DNA of 29,989 bases from Sedimentisphaera sp050251615 (GCA_050251615.1 JBFWMM010000033.1:1-29989); one strand, 5' to 3'; counted from the first letter of the stretch, positions 7,158 through 15,208 are shown. Notes: generated by a model from the letters alone, not told the origin. Made by a program: numbers and translations.

Positions 7158-7943
7158 ATGATTTTGCATAATTCTGAGCTGAACTACAAAACAATCCTAA
7201 GCCTTGAACACAAATCTGTATTAATAACAGGAGCTTCGTCGGGTATAGGAAGAGAATGCGCTATTGCAGCGAGCCAGCTTGGCGCAAATGTTGCTCTTGT
7301 TGCAAGAAACAAGGAAAGACTTGATGAAACATTGAGAGCTTTGGAAGGAGAAGGGCACTCCGCGTATCAGGTTGACATAACTGACTTTAACTATTTACCG
7401 GAGTTGGTCAGTGAGGTCGTCCAAAAACACGGAAAGATCAGCGGTTTTGTACATTCTGCCGGAATTGAATCAACTCTGCCATTAAGAGATACCAGGGTTG
7501 ATGACTATATACGCTTTTTTGAAACAAATGTCTATTCAGGCTTTGAATTGGCTCGCATAATATCTAAGAAAAAATTCTGTTTGACACCCGCGAGCTTCGT
7601 TTTTATGTCTTCCGTGATGTCCACCTTAGGGCAGCCTGGGAAGGTTGCTTATTGTTCATCCAAGGGGGCGATTGGTGCTGGAGTAAGAGCAATGGCTCTT
7701 GAGTTGGCTCCCAAAGAGATAAGGGTTAATTGCGTACAGCCCGGAATGGTTAAGACAGAGTTAGTCGAACGCTTCATTGAATCAATGCCGCAGGCAAGCA
7801 TTGACAAAGTGCGAACAATGCATCCCCTCGGATTAGGAAAACCGGAGGATATAGCAGCATTAACTATGTTCCTGTTGTCAGATGCATCCAGATGGGTTAC
7901 AGGTGCTTCTTATTTAATTGATGGCGGGTACTCTGCTCAATGA
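7158..7943 (+). CDS. SDR-family 3-oxoacyl-ACP reductase (FabG-like), copy 1
   Basis: Expected to reduce the 3-oxoacyl-ACP made by the KAS III to 3-hydroxyacyl-ACP using NAD(P)H. The 261-aa classical SDR has the cofactor motif TGASSGIG (residues 24-31), N124, and catalytic S152, Y165 and K169 (YCSSK). The C-terminus WVTGASYLIDGGYSAQ is typical of FabG-like enzymes. About 18 residues precede the first Rossmann strand, slightly more than in housekeeping FabG. ATG 7158 has AGGGA just upstream. The stop overlaps the next ATG (ATGA), so the 128-aa protein is probably coupled to it. The stereochemistry of the hydroxyl is not deducible. It is identical to the copy at 27959. Confidence 0.9.
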   Translation: MILHNSELNYKTILSLEHKSVLITGASSGIGRECAIAASQLGANVALVARNKERLDETLRALEGEGHSAYQVDITDFNYLPELVSEVVQKHGKISGFVHSAGIESTLPLRDTRVDDYIRFFETNVYSGFELARIISKKKFCLTPASFVFMSSVMSTLGQPGKVAYCSSKGAIGAGVRAMALELAPKEIRVNCVQPGMVKTELVERFIESMPQASIDKVRTMHPLGLGKPEDIAALTMFLLSDASRWVTGASYLIDGGYSAQ

Positions 7944-8326
7944 AACTTTCGCTTTCACGCAGGGTAAATGAAAGTTATCTTGAAGAGGTAACAAGCATCT
8001 TCTATTATAACCCGAAACAGGCTACTTTGATTGACAGGATTGTGTGCCTTGTTGATAGGTATGGGGAGCCTCGCATTTCTGTAGTTGAGGGTTGCATTGA
8101 AATGAAGCTTGAAAAGGAGAAGGGATCATTTGGTCTGTTTGTATCGAAAGGCCCCAAGCTTGTAGCTGTAGCAGTTTGTGTGGAGCGGGATTCGGGAATA
8201 GAGATTGTTCACATGACAACAAACACCAAAATTAGAAGCAAAAAGTTTGTCAGAGTCCTGCCGGCGCTGATAATTGAGCAGTTAAGCGCATCAGATGGCT
8301 GCAGAGTTTCCTTCGGATACTTATAG
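7940..8326 (+). CDS. Unknown 128-aa cassette protein, copy 1
   Basis: I do not recognise a family with confidence. The 128-aa protein is soluble-looking, without signal peptide or membrane segment. It alternates strand-like stretches (RISVVEGCIEMKL, LVAVAVCVE, IEIVHMTTN) with a likely helix (FVRVLPALIIEQL), a pattern faintly like small GNAT acyltransferases, though no acetyl-CoA-binding motif is clear. Translation is coupled to the SDR by a 4-bp overlap, and the gene is retained identically in both cassette copies, which points to a role in making or handing over the acyl group. Candidates are a thioesterase-like or acyl-transfer accessory protein; this is speculation. Confidence 0.8.
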   Translation: MKLSLSRRVNESYLEEVTSIFYYNPKQATLIDRIVCLVDRYGEPRISVVEGCIEMKLEKEKGSFGLFVSKGPKLVAVAVCVERDSGIEIVHMTTNTKIRSKKFVRVLPALIIEQLSASDGCRVSFGYL

Positions 8327-8390
8327 AGATTGTATTAGGTTTGTCTTGAACAATTGGATATGATGTATTAAAGGCTGGTTGATCTAGAAA

Positions 8391-8396
8391 TATAAT
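8391..8396 (+). promoter_or_regulatory. Possible sigma70-type -10 box ahead of the acyltransferase
   Basis: An exact TATAAT lies in the 102-bp gap after cassette copy 1, with a poor -35 candidate (TTAAAG, 8368-8373) at 17 bp. The gap is one of the longest in the locus and contains no gene. Weak evidence, since the DNA here is AT-rich. Confidence 0.25.
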
Positions 8397-8429
8397 GGCA
8401 CCGTTTACTGTTAATCGAAAATCAATATT

Positions 8430-8996
8430 ATGATGAATACGAGTTTCTATAAGCCTGACGAGCTAGGTAGCATTGGGCTCAAGAAATATGGTGATAATGT
8501 TCTTATTAGCCGTAATGCTAATTTCTACTCCCCTGAGAAAATCTCAGTAGGGAGTAATGTACGAATTGACGACTTTTGTATATTGAGCGGAAGAGTTGAC
8601 ATTGGGAATTACGTACATATTGCATCCTCGGTAACCTTGATCGGAGGAGAGGACGGTATTGTCATAGAAGACTTTGCAGGTATATCGCATAAAGCAACGG
8701 TGTTAGCTGTTTCAGACGATTTTAGCGGTGGTAGTATGACAGGGCCAATGGTACCAATAAAATATAGAAATGTGAGTCATGGAACTGTACTACTTAAAAA
8801 GCATAGTTTATTAGGAGTGGGCAGTACTGTCATGCCTAATGTTATTGTAGAATACGGGACAGCTATTGGAGCTATGAGTTTTGTTGTGAGGAAAACGAAG
8901 CCATGGTCGGTTTATTTTGGTGTGCCGGCCAGAAAGTTATCAGAGAGAAAGCGGGATCTACTTAAGCTTGAGAAGCAATTTATGGGGATGGAGTAA
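8430..8996 (+). CDS. Left-handed beta-helix (hexapeptide) acyltransferase
   Basis: Probably transfers the acyl group (3-hydroxyacyl from the cassette, or acetyl) to a sugar amine or hydroxyl. The 188-aa protein has irregular hexapeptide repeats (ISVGSNVRIDDF, VDIGNYVHIASS, VVEYGTAIGAMS region) and the WbbJ/galactoside O-acetyltransferase-like ending WSVYFGVPARKLSER. At the position where the second acyltransferase (29146) has a His (TDSHQGG, H146), this one has Phe (SDDFSGG, F98). The catalytic residue may therefore differ, or His113 in NVSHGTV or H121 may serve. Start is ATG 8430 or 8433, with no clear Shine-Dalgarno. It follows cassette copy 1 after 102 bp and has no copy in the repeat. Confidence 0.85.
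   Translation: MMNTSFYKPDELGSIGLKKYGDNVLISRNANFYSPEKISVGSNVRIDDFCILSGRVDIGNYVHIASSVTLIGGEDGIVIEDFAGISHKATVLAVSDDFSGGSMTGPMVPIKYRNVSHGTVLLKKHSLLGVGSTVMPNVIVEYGTAIGAMSFVVRKTKPWSVYFGVPARKLSERKRDLLKLEKQFMGME
8990..8993 (+). promoter_or_regulatory. Shine-Dalgarno for the TTG start of the flippase
   Basis: GGAG sits 6 bases before TTG 9000, within the end of the acyltransferase gene, and supports the non-ATG start. Confidence 0.6.
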
Positions 8997-8999
8997 TTC

Positions 9000-10502
9000 T
9001 TGTCAACCCATACCCTTAGACATAGAGCGATTAATGGCGTGGTCTGGAAGGGCGCTGAGACTTTAGGCCGCCAGGGAATACAGTTTGTCGTATCGGTAAT
9101 ACTTGCCCGTCTGCTCGCTCCGGAGCAGTTTGGCTTGATTGCCATGCTGCTGATTTTTACGCAGATTGCTCAAGTGTTTGTTGACAGTGGCTTTGCTACC
9201 GCTTTGATTCAGAAGAAGAATACCGACATCAAAGACGAGAGTTCTGTCTTCTTTCTTAATATAGCAGTGTCGATACTGGTCTATGTTATCTTGTGCCTGT
9301 CCTCCGGTGTGATATCCAGGTTCTATGGAGAACCTGTTTTGGGGCGGATTTTGCCTTTAATAGCTATTAGCATTATAATCAGGGCTTTCGGGCAGATTCA
9401 GAGAACACTGCTGCGCAAAAATATAGACTTTAAATCTCAGGCTAAAGTTGGAATTATCAGCGTTGTTGTTTCCGGTGCGGTGGGAATTTATATGGCTTAC
9501 GCCGGTTGCGGCGTGTGGGCGTTAGTCTATCAGCAGATTACAATGGCATTAGCGGAGACAATAACATTTTGGTGCGTAAGTAAATGGCGTCCTCAAATGA
9601 TATTCTGCTGGAAGTCTGTTACGCAGTTATTCGGATTTGGCTCAAAGCTTCTGGTCTCTGGCCTGATTGATCGTGTTTTCGTGAATATCTATGGTCTGAT
9701 AATAGGCAAGTTGTTTGCTCCGGCTGATCTTGGTTTTTATGATCGCGGAAGGGCTCTGCCCCAGCTGGCTATGACATCAGTTAACGGCACGCTTATGGCC
9801 GTAATGTTTCCGGTGTTTTCGTCCATGCAAGATGATAGGGTAAGACTTAAACAGGCTGCAAGAAAGACACTGACAATCTCGTGCTTTGCGATTTTTCCGC
9901 TTATGTTTGGTTTAGTTGCAGTTGCAGAGCCGTTGGTGCGAGTTCTTCTAACTGATAAATGGCTTCCATGTGTGCCTTATCTTCAGATAATGTGCTTTGT
10001 CTATGTAACATGGCCGATTCATGTGGCAAATCTTCAGATACTTAATGCGATAGGCAGGTCTGATATCTTTCTCAAGCTGGAAATTATCAAGAAAATCAAT
10101 ATAACTATTGCAATACTTGTAACTTTCAAGTTTGGCGTTCTTGCTATGGTCTGGGGACAGCTTGCTACGGCGGCAATTTCAGTTTTTCTGAACAGTTACT
10201 ACAGCGGGAAGTTTATTGGCTATAAAACATCTGACCAGCTGAAGGATATCTCAGCGTCCTGTTTACTTGCTTTATTCATGGCTTTTGTTGTATGCTTAGC
10301 AGGCCTGCTTGCCTGGCCCAATATTTACGTACAACTTGTTTGTCAGGTTCTTTTGGGTGTTGCAGTGTATATCGCAGGCGGCAAGGCCATGAAATTGCGA
10401 GCCTTAACGGAAACAGTTGATATTGTCAAAGGCGTGTTTAACAGCAAAATAAACGCATTGCATCTTACAAAAGACGTACAGTCAGATGAGGAACTGAAAT
10501 GA
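9000..10502 (+). CDS. wzx: O-antigen/polysaccharide flippase (Wzx-like, MOP superfamily)
   Basis: An integral membrane protein predicted to flip undecaprenyl-linked repeat units across the inner membrane. The 500-aa sequence is hydrophobic with a dozen or more membrane segments. It begins with the family-typical amphipathic stretch (GVVWKGAETLGRQGIQFVVSVILARLLAPEQFG); the block LLAPEQFGLIAM is characteristic of the MATE-like/PST group. TTG 9000 is the chosen start because GGAG is 6 bases upstream and the peptide begins as in homologues (MSTHTLRHRAINGV). The stop overlaps the next ATG by 4 bp. Together with the polymerase at 13931 it indicates Wzx/Wzy-dependent assembly rather than ABC export. 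Confidence 0.93.
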   Translation: MSTHTLRHRAINGVVWKGAETLGRQGIQFVVSVILARLLAPEQFGLIAMLLIFTQIAQVFVDSGFATALIQKKNTDIKDESSVFFLNIAVSILVYVILCLSSGVISRFYGEPVLGRILPLIAISIIIRAFGQIQRTLLRKNIDFKSQAKVGIISVVVSGAVGIYMAYAGCGVWALVYQQITMALAETITFWCVSKWRPQMIFCWKSVTQLFGFGSKLLVSGLIDRVFVNIYGLIIGKLFAPADLGFYDRGRALPQLAMTSVNGTLMAVMFPVFSSMQDDRVRLKQAARKTLTISCFAIFPLMFGLVAVAEPLVRVLLTDKWLPCVPYLQIMCFVYVTWPIHVANLQILNAIGRSDIFLKLEIIKKINITIAILVTFKFGVLAMVWGQLATAAISVFLNSYYSGKFIGYKTSDQLKDISASCLLALFMAFVVCLAGLLAWPNIYVQLVCQVLLGVAVYIAGGKAMKLRALTETVDIVKGVFNSKINALHLTKDVQSDEELK

Positions 10503-11776
10503 AGCAAGGGGTTTATATCTTTATGCCGCTAGTAGTAAGTGGTATAGGTGGAGGCCAGTTATATATACGTAATAAGCAACGTCTTTTGAGGGAGCGAGGA
10601 TGGGAAGTTCTAATATTTCCGGGAAAATTCTATGGCTTACAAATATCAGGATTGTGTAACGATAATGTACATAGCTTTAATGAACTGCAGTTCAGTCCTT
10701 TTGTCTTTACAAAAAAGAGAAGGGAGCGTGTACTTGCTGAATTGGAGGAAAGAGTTTCCTCGGGGATTGGACCTGTGGTTATTGAGTCTTCTACTGTTGA
10801 GCAGTCCTTGTGGGGCGAATTACTGGCGGAAAGAACTAATGCTATACATACAACATTTCTTTTGGGTGAAAATCAAGGAAAGCTTTCTATTTCTCTATTG
10901 AAGTATCTGGATTTTAAGCATTCGAATAGGCAATTAGTTGGGATTCATGGTAATATTCTTCCAACTATTTTTAACGATTACAAAGAACTGAGCAGGAAAG
11001 AGTCGTATTCCTTTAAAGCTTGTTGTAGCCATGGGGTAGTGGAGAATTGTACTCATTCAGAGATTGACAGTTTAGTTAGAGCAGACATAAATATCGGGTG
11101 TATTGGTCGAATTGACAAGCCTTATGTTCAATATGTGTCTGATGCGGTACTGGAATTTGCAGCAAATCACCTGGATAAAGAAATACTGTTTGTGATTCTT
11201 GGAGGATATCCATTCAATAATAGTTTGACAAAAGAAATTAAAGATAAGGCACTCTCATCCTGTAACTGTGTCATTAAGGTTATTGACTGGACATACCCCA
11301 TTCCGCTAAACTTAATGACAAAAATGGACTTTTTTGTTTCAGGAACAGGGTCAGCCGTTCTTACTGCATTGGAGAGGAAAGTGACTTTGGTGGTTGATGT
11401 CAATGACTGTGGTCCGGTTGGAGTGCTTGGCGTTAATACAAACTCCGCATTCAGAAAGGTACCTGGTATCGAGGTACGATTGGTGGATGCTGTTGAAGAC
11501 GTCTATCAAAACTTAATGGTATATGAAGAAGCCCTTAAAGATGCTGAAATAGATTTCTATAGCCCGGAAAAAGAGTTCGATAAACAGATGCAGTTTCTTG
11601 GCAGCTTGGATTTGAAGCCGAACTATTACAGTTTTAGCAGATTTAAGTTGGAGGGTGCTGAGTACATTGAAGCGTTTTTGATTCATATAATGGGGCTTAC
11701 TTTGTACAATAAGGTTTTTCAAGTTTGTAAAAGAGTTAAGCGTGTGGTATTAAGGGGGCAGTCGCGTCCATGTTAA
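10499..11776 (+). CDS. Putative GT-B-fold glycosyltransferase
   Basis: Likely adds one sugar to the lipid-linked repeat unit at the cytoplasmic membrane face. The 425-aa protein has a GT4-like N-terminus (MPLVVSGIGGGQLYIRNK) and a second-domain start reading IGCIGRIDKPYVQYV, followed by a LFVILGGYPF strand. The donor-site region (DFFVSGTGSAVLTALERKV) keeps the glycine/serine loop and an acidic residue in ALE. It is more divergent than the other transferases here, so the family assignment is less sure. ATGA overlap with the flippase and a 7-bp overlap with the CapA-like gene show a tight operon. Sugar donor unknown. Confidence 0.72.
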   Translation: MKQGVYIFMPLVVSGIGGGQLYIRNKQRLLRERGWEVLIFPGKFYGLQISGLCNDNVHSFNELQFSPFVFTKKRRERVLAELEERVSSGIGPVVIESSTVEQSLWGELLAERTNAIHTTFLLGENQGKLSISLLKYLDFKHSNRQLVGIHGNILPTIFNDYKELSRKESYSFKACCSHGVVENCTHSEIDSLVRADINIGCIGRIDKPYVQYVSDAVLEFAANHLDKEILFVILGGYPFNNSLTKEIKDKALSSCNCVIKVIDWTYPIPLNLMTKMDFFVSGTGSAVLTALERKVTLVVDVNDCGPVGVLGVNTNSAFRKVPGIEVRLVDAVEDVYQNLMVYEEALKDAEIDFYSPEKEFDKQMQFLGSLDLKPNYYSFSRFKLEGAEYIEAFLIHIMGLTLYNKVFQVCKRVKRVVLRGQSRPC

Positions 11777-12906
11777 GTGTATTAATCGCAGGCGATTTCT
11801 GCCCCTCATTTGGCAGCAATGCTTATCCAGCCGAAAAGATCAGTCCGGAAAGCATATTTACCGATTTTTTGCCGGAGATTCAGAAGGCAGATTTTTCTAT
11901 AGTAAATCTTGAGTGCCCGTTGACGGAGTCTCATACACCCATAAAGAAATGTGGGCCAAACCTGAGGGCCGGCCGTCTCTGGGCCGATTTACTGAAGGAT
12001 TCCGGCTTTGATATGGTTACTCTCGCAAATAATCATATCATGGATCAGGGCCCCCAAGGCCTCACTGATACGTTTAGAGAATGCAAGCGTGTGGGCCTTG
12101 ATACGGTAGGGGCCGGAGATAATCTTGAGGAAGCCCAAAAAACTTACTACAAGGAAATAAAAGGCACAAAGCTCGCGATCGTGAATTTTGCAGAGAATGA
12201 GTTTGCCTCTGCCGAACCGGACAGGCCCGGGGCTCATCCAATGAATGTGGTTCAAAACAGCCGCAAGATTATGGAGGCAAAGAAAGAGGCCGATTTCGTG
12301 TTGGCAATTATACATGGCGGCCATGAACATTGCAAATATCCGAGCCCGAGGATGGTTGAGCAGTATCGCTTTTATGCGGATATGGGAGCCGATGCGGTTG
12401 TTGCCCATCATACCCATTGTATTGGCGGGGCTGAGATATACAATGATACCCCCATACTGTACAGTATGGGAAATTTCTTTTTCCCGAGAGAAACGCAGTT
12501 CGATCGGTGGTTTACAGGCTATGCGGTACAACTTAATACAGGAGCAAAGGGTACGCCGATTTCATTTGAACTGCTTCCATACTCTCAGTGCAAAACAAGC
12601 GAAGCTGTGTCTTTGCTCGAAGGCAGGGAGCGAGAGGATGTAACCGCCGAAATAATGAACATAGGCAGTCAGATTCAAAGCGGGGAGGCCTGTTCAGAGT
12701 GGCAAAAATTTGCAGACTCCGTACAATACTCCTATCTGTACAGCATGTCTGCTGTGCCGCGCCTGCTCCGGGCTGTGTTCAGGCGCCTTGGCATGCAGAA
12801 GTTGCTACTGAGGAATAAGCCCAAAATGATAAAGCAGCTGAATATGTGTAAGTGTGAAGCGCATAACGATTTGCTTGTTCGCTCTTTTGAAAGGTATTTA
12901 CGTTGA
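11770..12906 (+). CDS. CapA-family (PGA_cap) calcineurin-like metallophosphatase-fold protein
   Basis: This family includes CapA/PgsA of poly-gamma-glutamate capsules and many proteins of unknown role in polysaccharide loci. The 378-aa sequence contains the metal-site motifs in order: AGDFCP (near residue 8), NLECPLT, LANNHIMDQG, IHGGHEH, HHTHCIGG (near residue 213) and YSMGNFFF. No signal peptide or N-terminal anchor is evident, unlike classical CapA, so it may act in the cytoplasm. Next to the TupA-like ATP-grasp gene it hints at an amino-acid or peptide substituent on the glycan; that is inference. ATG 11770 overlaps the previous gene by 7 bp. Confidence 0.88.
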   Translation: MLSVLIAGDFCPSFGSNAYPAEKISPESIFTDFLPEIQKADFSIVNLECPLTESHTPIKKCGPNLRAGRLWADLLKDSGFDMVTLANNHIMDQGPQGLTDTFRECKRVGLDTVGAGDNLEEAQKTYYKEIKGTKLAIVNFAENEFASAEPDRPGAHPMNVVQNSRKIMEAKKEADFVLAIIHGGHEHCKYPSPRMVEQYRFYADMGADAVVAHHTHCIGGAEIYNDTPILYSMGNFFFPRETQFDRWFTGYAVQLNTGAKGTPISFELLPYSQCKTSEAVSLLEGREREDVTAEIMNIGSQIQSGEACSEWQKFADSVQYSYLYSMSAVPRLLRAVFRRLGMQKLLLRNKPKMIKQLNMCKCEAHNDLLVRSFERYLR

Positions 12907-12953
12907 AAATAGCAATACATAATAGACCAGGTAGCTTCAGCGATTCAAAATGA
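12903..12953 (+). pseudogene. 5' remnant of a lost gene (MKIAIHNRPGSFSDS-type N-terminus)
   Basis: TTG 12903 overlaps the CapA-like stop (TTGA) and encodes 16 residues reading (M)KIAIHNRPGSFSDSK before TGA. This resembles, from memory, the start of ATP-grasp-like proteins often seen beside TupA-like genes. In the same frame, after the stop, a second short stretch (12963-13028, MTVPKRALMELKYEYDKEQYL) looks coding-like and runs into the next gene. The simplest reading is an internally deleted gene of which only the ends remain. Confidence 0.4.
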
Positions 12954-12999
12954 GAAGTAGAAATGACTGTTCCAAAGAGGGCACTGATGGAATTAAAAT

Positions 13000-13899
13000 A
13001 TGAGTATGATAAAGAACAATATTTATAGAGGACTTTTGAAGAGTCCACTGGGTATTTGGTTATATTACAGATATGTCTTTTTTAAGCGCAATAGGTATTG
13101 GCCAAATTTTAAAACCCCTAAAACATATAATGAAAAGATAAATTACAGGAAGAATAACTACACGCACCCGCTCTTTGCTGTCTGTTCAGACAAAATTGAG
13201 GTTAAACAATATGTGTCTGATATAATAGATGATAGTGTGGTTATCGACAATTATTATGTGGGGCCAAGTATAACACCTGGTCTTATCGCTGATATAGTTA
13301 AGGATTATGGCGATGTGTTTTTGAAAGCAAACCATAATTCCGGCCCTGTGCAGTTAATCACTGTTAACTCTTCATATGAAGATATTCAACTTGCCTGTGA
13401 GTCTGTAAATATGCAACTATCAGTTGATTTCGGCAAGTTGGTTAATGAGAAATGGTACAGCGAAATTCCCCCAAGGATTCTTGTAGAAAAGCGGCTTAGA
13501 CCCGAAAAAGGTGAATCCGATATTAAGGATTATAAATTTCACTGTTTCAAACAGCCAGATAAAAGCATGAAAGTTATCTTGCATGTTGATTATGCAAGAA
13601 GCAATAATCATACTCGTAGCTTTTTTGATGCCGAAACATTAGAATGGCTACCTTTTTCGTTAAGATATCCTAGCATTGTTACTAAGTTTGACAAGCCTGA
13701 TAACTACAAAAAAATGCTTGATATTGCAAAAAGGCTCAGCGAGCCTTTTTCGTATGTCAGAGTTGACTTATACAACATAGGCGGCAATGTGTATTTTGGC
13801 GAATTGACATTTGCACATGGTGGCGGGGCAGAAGAGTTCAGTGCATATTGTTATGATGAATGGATGGGGAAACTCTGGACTGAAGATCCCAGGATATGA
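13000..13899 (+). CDS. TupA-like ATP-grasp protein
   Basis: The family is named after TupA of teichuronopeptide synthesis and is predicted to ligate an amino acid or similar carboxylate to a polysaccharide component using ATP. The 299-aa protein shows the family layout: FKTPKTYNEKINYRK near residue 40, VFLKANHNSG, ILVEKRL followed by IKDYKFHCF, and the ATP/Mg site YVRVDLYNIGGNVYFGELTF near the C-terminus. Start is ATG 13000 or 13006, with GGA at 12989-12991 as a weak Shine-Dalgarno. The DNA is markedly AT-rich (17 G+C in the 60 bases 13081-13140). It follows a decayed gene remnant and precedes the polymerase. Confidence 0.88.
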   Translation: MSMIKNNIYRGLLKSPLGIWLYYRYVFFKRNRYWPNFKTPKTYNEKINYRKNNYTHPLFAVCSDKIEVKQYVSDIIDDSVVIDNYYVGPSITPGLIADIVKDYGDVFLKANHNSGPVQLITVNSSYEDIQLACESVNMQLSVDFGKLVNEKWYSEIPPRILVEKRLRPEKGESDIKDYKFHCFKQPDKSMKVILHVDYARSNNHTRSFFDAETLEWLPFSLRYPSIVTKFDKPDNYKKMLDIAKRLSEPFSYVRVDLYNIGGNVYFGELTFAHGGGAEEFSAYCYDEWMGKLWTEDPRI

Positions 13900-13930
13900 A
13901 ATGATTGGCAAGCTAAGGCAATAGATATAA

Positions 13931-15208
13931 ATGATTTACTCTAACGATTTACATTGGGCGCCTTCTGACTCTGCAAAATGGGAAATGAGGGTTTTTGACC
14001 GAACAAATTGGTTCTATAGTGTTTTACTGGGGATATACCTCTTTACGGTGCCTTCTTTGGCGTATATGAGCAGTACGGCGAGTATCTCCAAATATATAGG
14101 GTATGCTGTTACTATATTGGTTGTCTTAAAAATATTTATGCGGGGTTTTGTCTTATCGACGGAGATTTTCTTTTTTGCGGGATGGCTTTTGTGGTCTTTG
14201 ACAGGCGTGTTTGTGTATATTGCCCCCACTCTGTTCTGGATGATTATGTTCAGGATGGTGCAGCTTTTTGTGCTGTACATAGTTATTCTTAGAGTGGCGG
14301 ATAGTTTCAGTAATATCAAAATAATTAGCACATTACTGTTTCTTGGTTTTATAGAAGCGATTATTTATTCTTTTGTGCTTAGCGATTACTCTTTGGGAAT
14401 GGAGACTGGGGAGAGAGTTACCGGCGCGACTGAAAATTCAAACAACCTTGCCCTTCTTATACATCATATGCTTTTTGTTCAATTAGCATTTTTCGAGTTA
14501 TCTAAGAAGAAATGGGTAAAGATATCAATGCTGCTGCTGTTACCATTGCAAGCTAAGTTGATTATTGCCTCAGGCTCTAAGAAGGGGCTAATCTTCTTTA
14601 TATTCATACTTGCATTATGGCTTTGGTTTTTTCATAAAGGCGATATCATAAAACGGCCTCTACTTTTTATTTCTATTGCAATAGGAAGCGCCTTTTTTGC
14701 AGTTTGGTTCGTTAGTTCACTTGAGAATACCACATTGCTTAAGAGGTTGGAAGGTCTTCAAACAACGGTTAGTGAAGGTGGTGGTGGTGCAGACGATGCG
14801 AGAATTCTTTTAGCAAAAGATGCTTGGAGGGTGTTTTGCGAGAATCCTGTTATTGGTGTTGGAGTAGCTAATTATGCGCCTCAAGGAATATTTGGTGTTT
14901 ACGCGCATAATTCATATTTAGAGTTGCTGAGTAACGGTGGGCTTATCGGGTTTGTATTGATGATGGGGGTTTTTGTCAATTTAGCAGTTAGGGGGTTTAA
15001 AGGAAGGAAGTCTTCCAATCATACTATTTCGTCAGTCTCCAAACTTGTATTGATTTTTATTTACTATGTTGCTTTGGTATCGAATGTGGCTCCATTGTAT
15101 TTTTCGCACTATCATTGGATTATTATAGGCCTGATGACTTCATTTTACATAGTCTTCCGTCGGTATCAGCTATCGGATAGCAATCAATCAGGAAGGTATA
15201 TATATTGA
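13931..15208 (+). CDS. wzy: O-antigen polymerase/ligase-like membrane protein (Wzy_C type)
   Basis: Predicted to polymerise lipid-linked repeat units on the periplasmic face. The 425-aa protein has about ten membrane segments. A large polar loop (roughly residues 270-325) ends in the family signature AHNSYLELLSNGGLIGF near residue 325, where the His and surrounding residues are typical of the Wzy/WaaL superfamily. As the only such gene in a cluster with a flippase it is more likely the polymerase than the ligase. Start ATG 13931 has only a weak AAGG upstream. The TGA stop overlaps the TTG of the next transferase. Confidence 0.86.
   Translation: MIYSNDLHWAPSDSAKWEMRVFDRTNWFYSVLLGIYLFTVPSLAYMSSTASISKYIGYAVTILVVLKIFMRGFVLSTEIFFFAGWLLWSLTGVFVYIAPTLFWMIMFRMVQLFVLYIVILRVADSFSNIKIISTLLFLGFIEAIIYSFVLSDYSLGMETGERVTGATENSNNLALLIHHMLFVQLAFFELSKKKWVKISMLLLLPLQAKLIIASGSKKGLIFFIFILALWLWFFHKGDIIKRPLLFISIAIGSAFFAVWFVSSLENTTLLKRLEGLQTTVSEGGGGADDARILLAKDAWRVFCENPVIGVGVANYAPQGIFGVYAHNSYLELLSNGGLIGFVLMMGVFVNLAVRGFKGRKSSNHTISSVSKLVLIFIYYVALVSNVAPLYFSHYHWIIIGLMTSFYIVFRRYQLSDSNQSGRYIY
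15191..15196 (+). promoter_or_regulatory. Shine-Dalgarno for the TTG start at 15205
   Basis: GGAAGG lies 8 bases before TTG 15205, supporting a TTGA stop/start overlap with the polymerase gene. Confidence 0.6.

Larger units (their letters stand above)
5923..8327 (+). repeat. 2405-bp direct repeat, copy 1 (KAS III/ACP/SDR/128-aa cassette)
   Basis: Aligns without gaps to 26724-29128 at a constant offset of 20801. All four encoded proteins and the sampled nucleotide lines are identical. Identity starts at gtttatct inside the synthase gene (codon 11) and ends one base after the TAG of the 128-aa gene. Flanking sequence differs immediately outside both edges. No terminal inverted repeats or transposase are present, so it does not look like an insertion sequence. 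Confidence 0.97.

Noticed and set aside
5923..8327. The 2405-bp repeat as an insertion sequence or transposon
   Set aside because: No transposase, no terminal inverted repeats and no target-site duplication at either edge; it carries only metabolic genes.
8327..8429. Terminator or small RNA in the gap after cassette copy 1
   Set aside because: No GC-rich hairpin followed by a T-run was found; only a weak promoter-like TATAAT is present.
12950..13003. A 17-codon frame (MRSRNDCSKEGTDGIKI) ending at the TupA-like start
   Set aside because: No Shine-Dalgarno and no resemblance to known peptides; another frame in the same stretch looks more coding-like.
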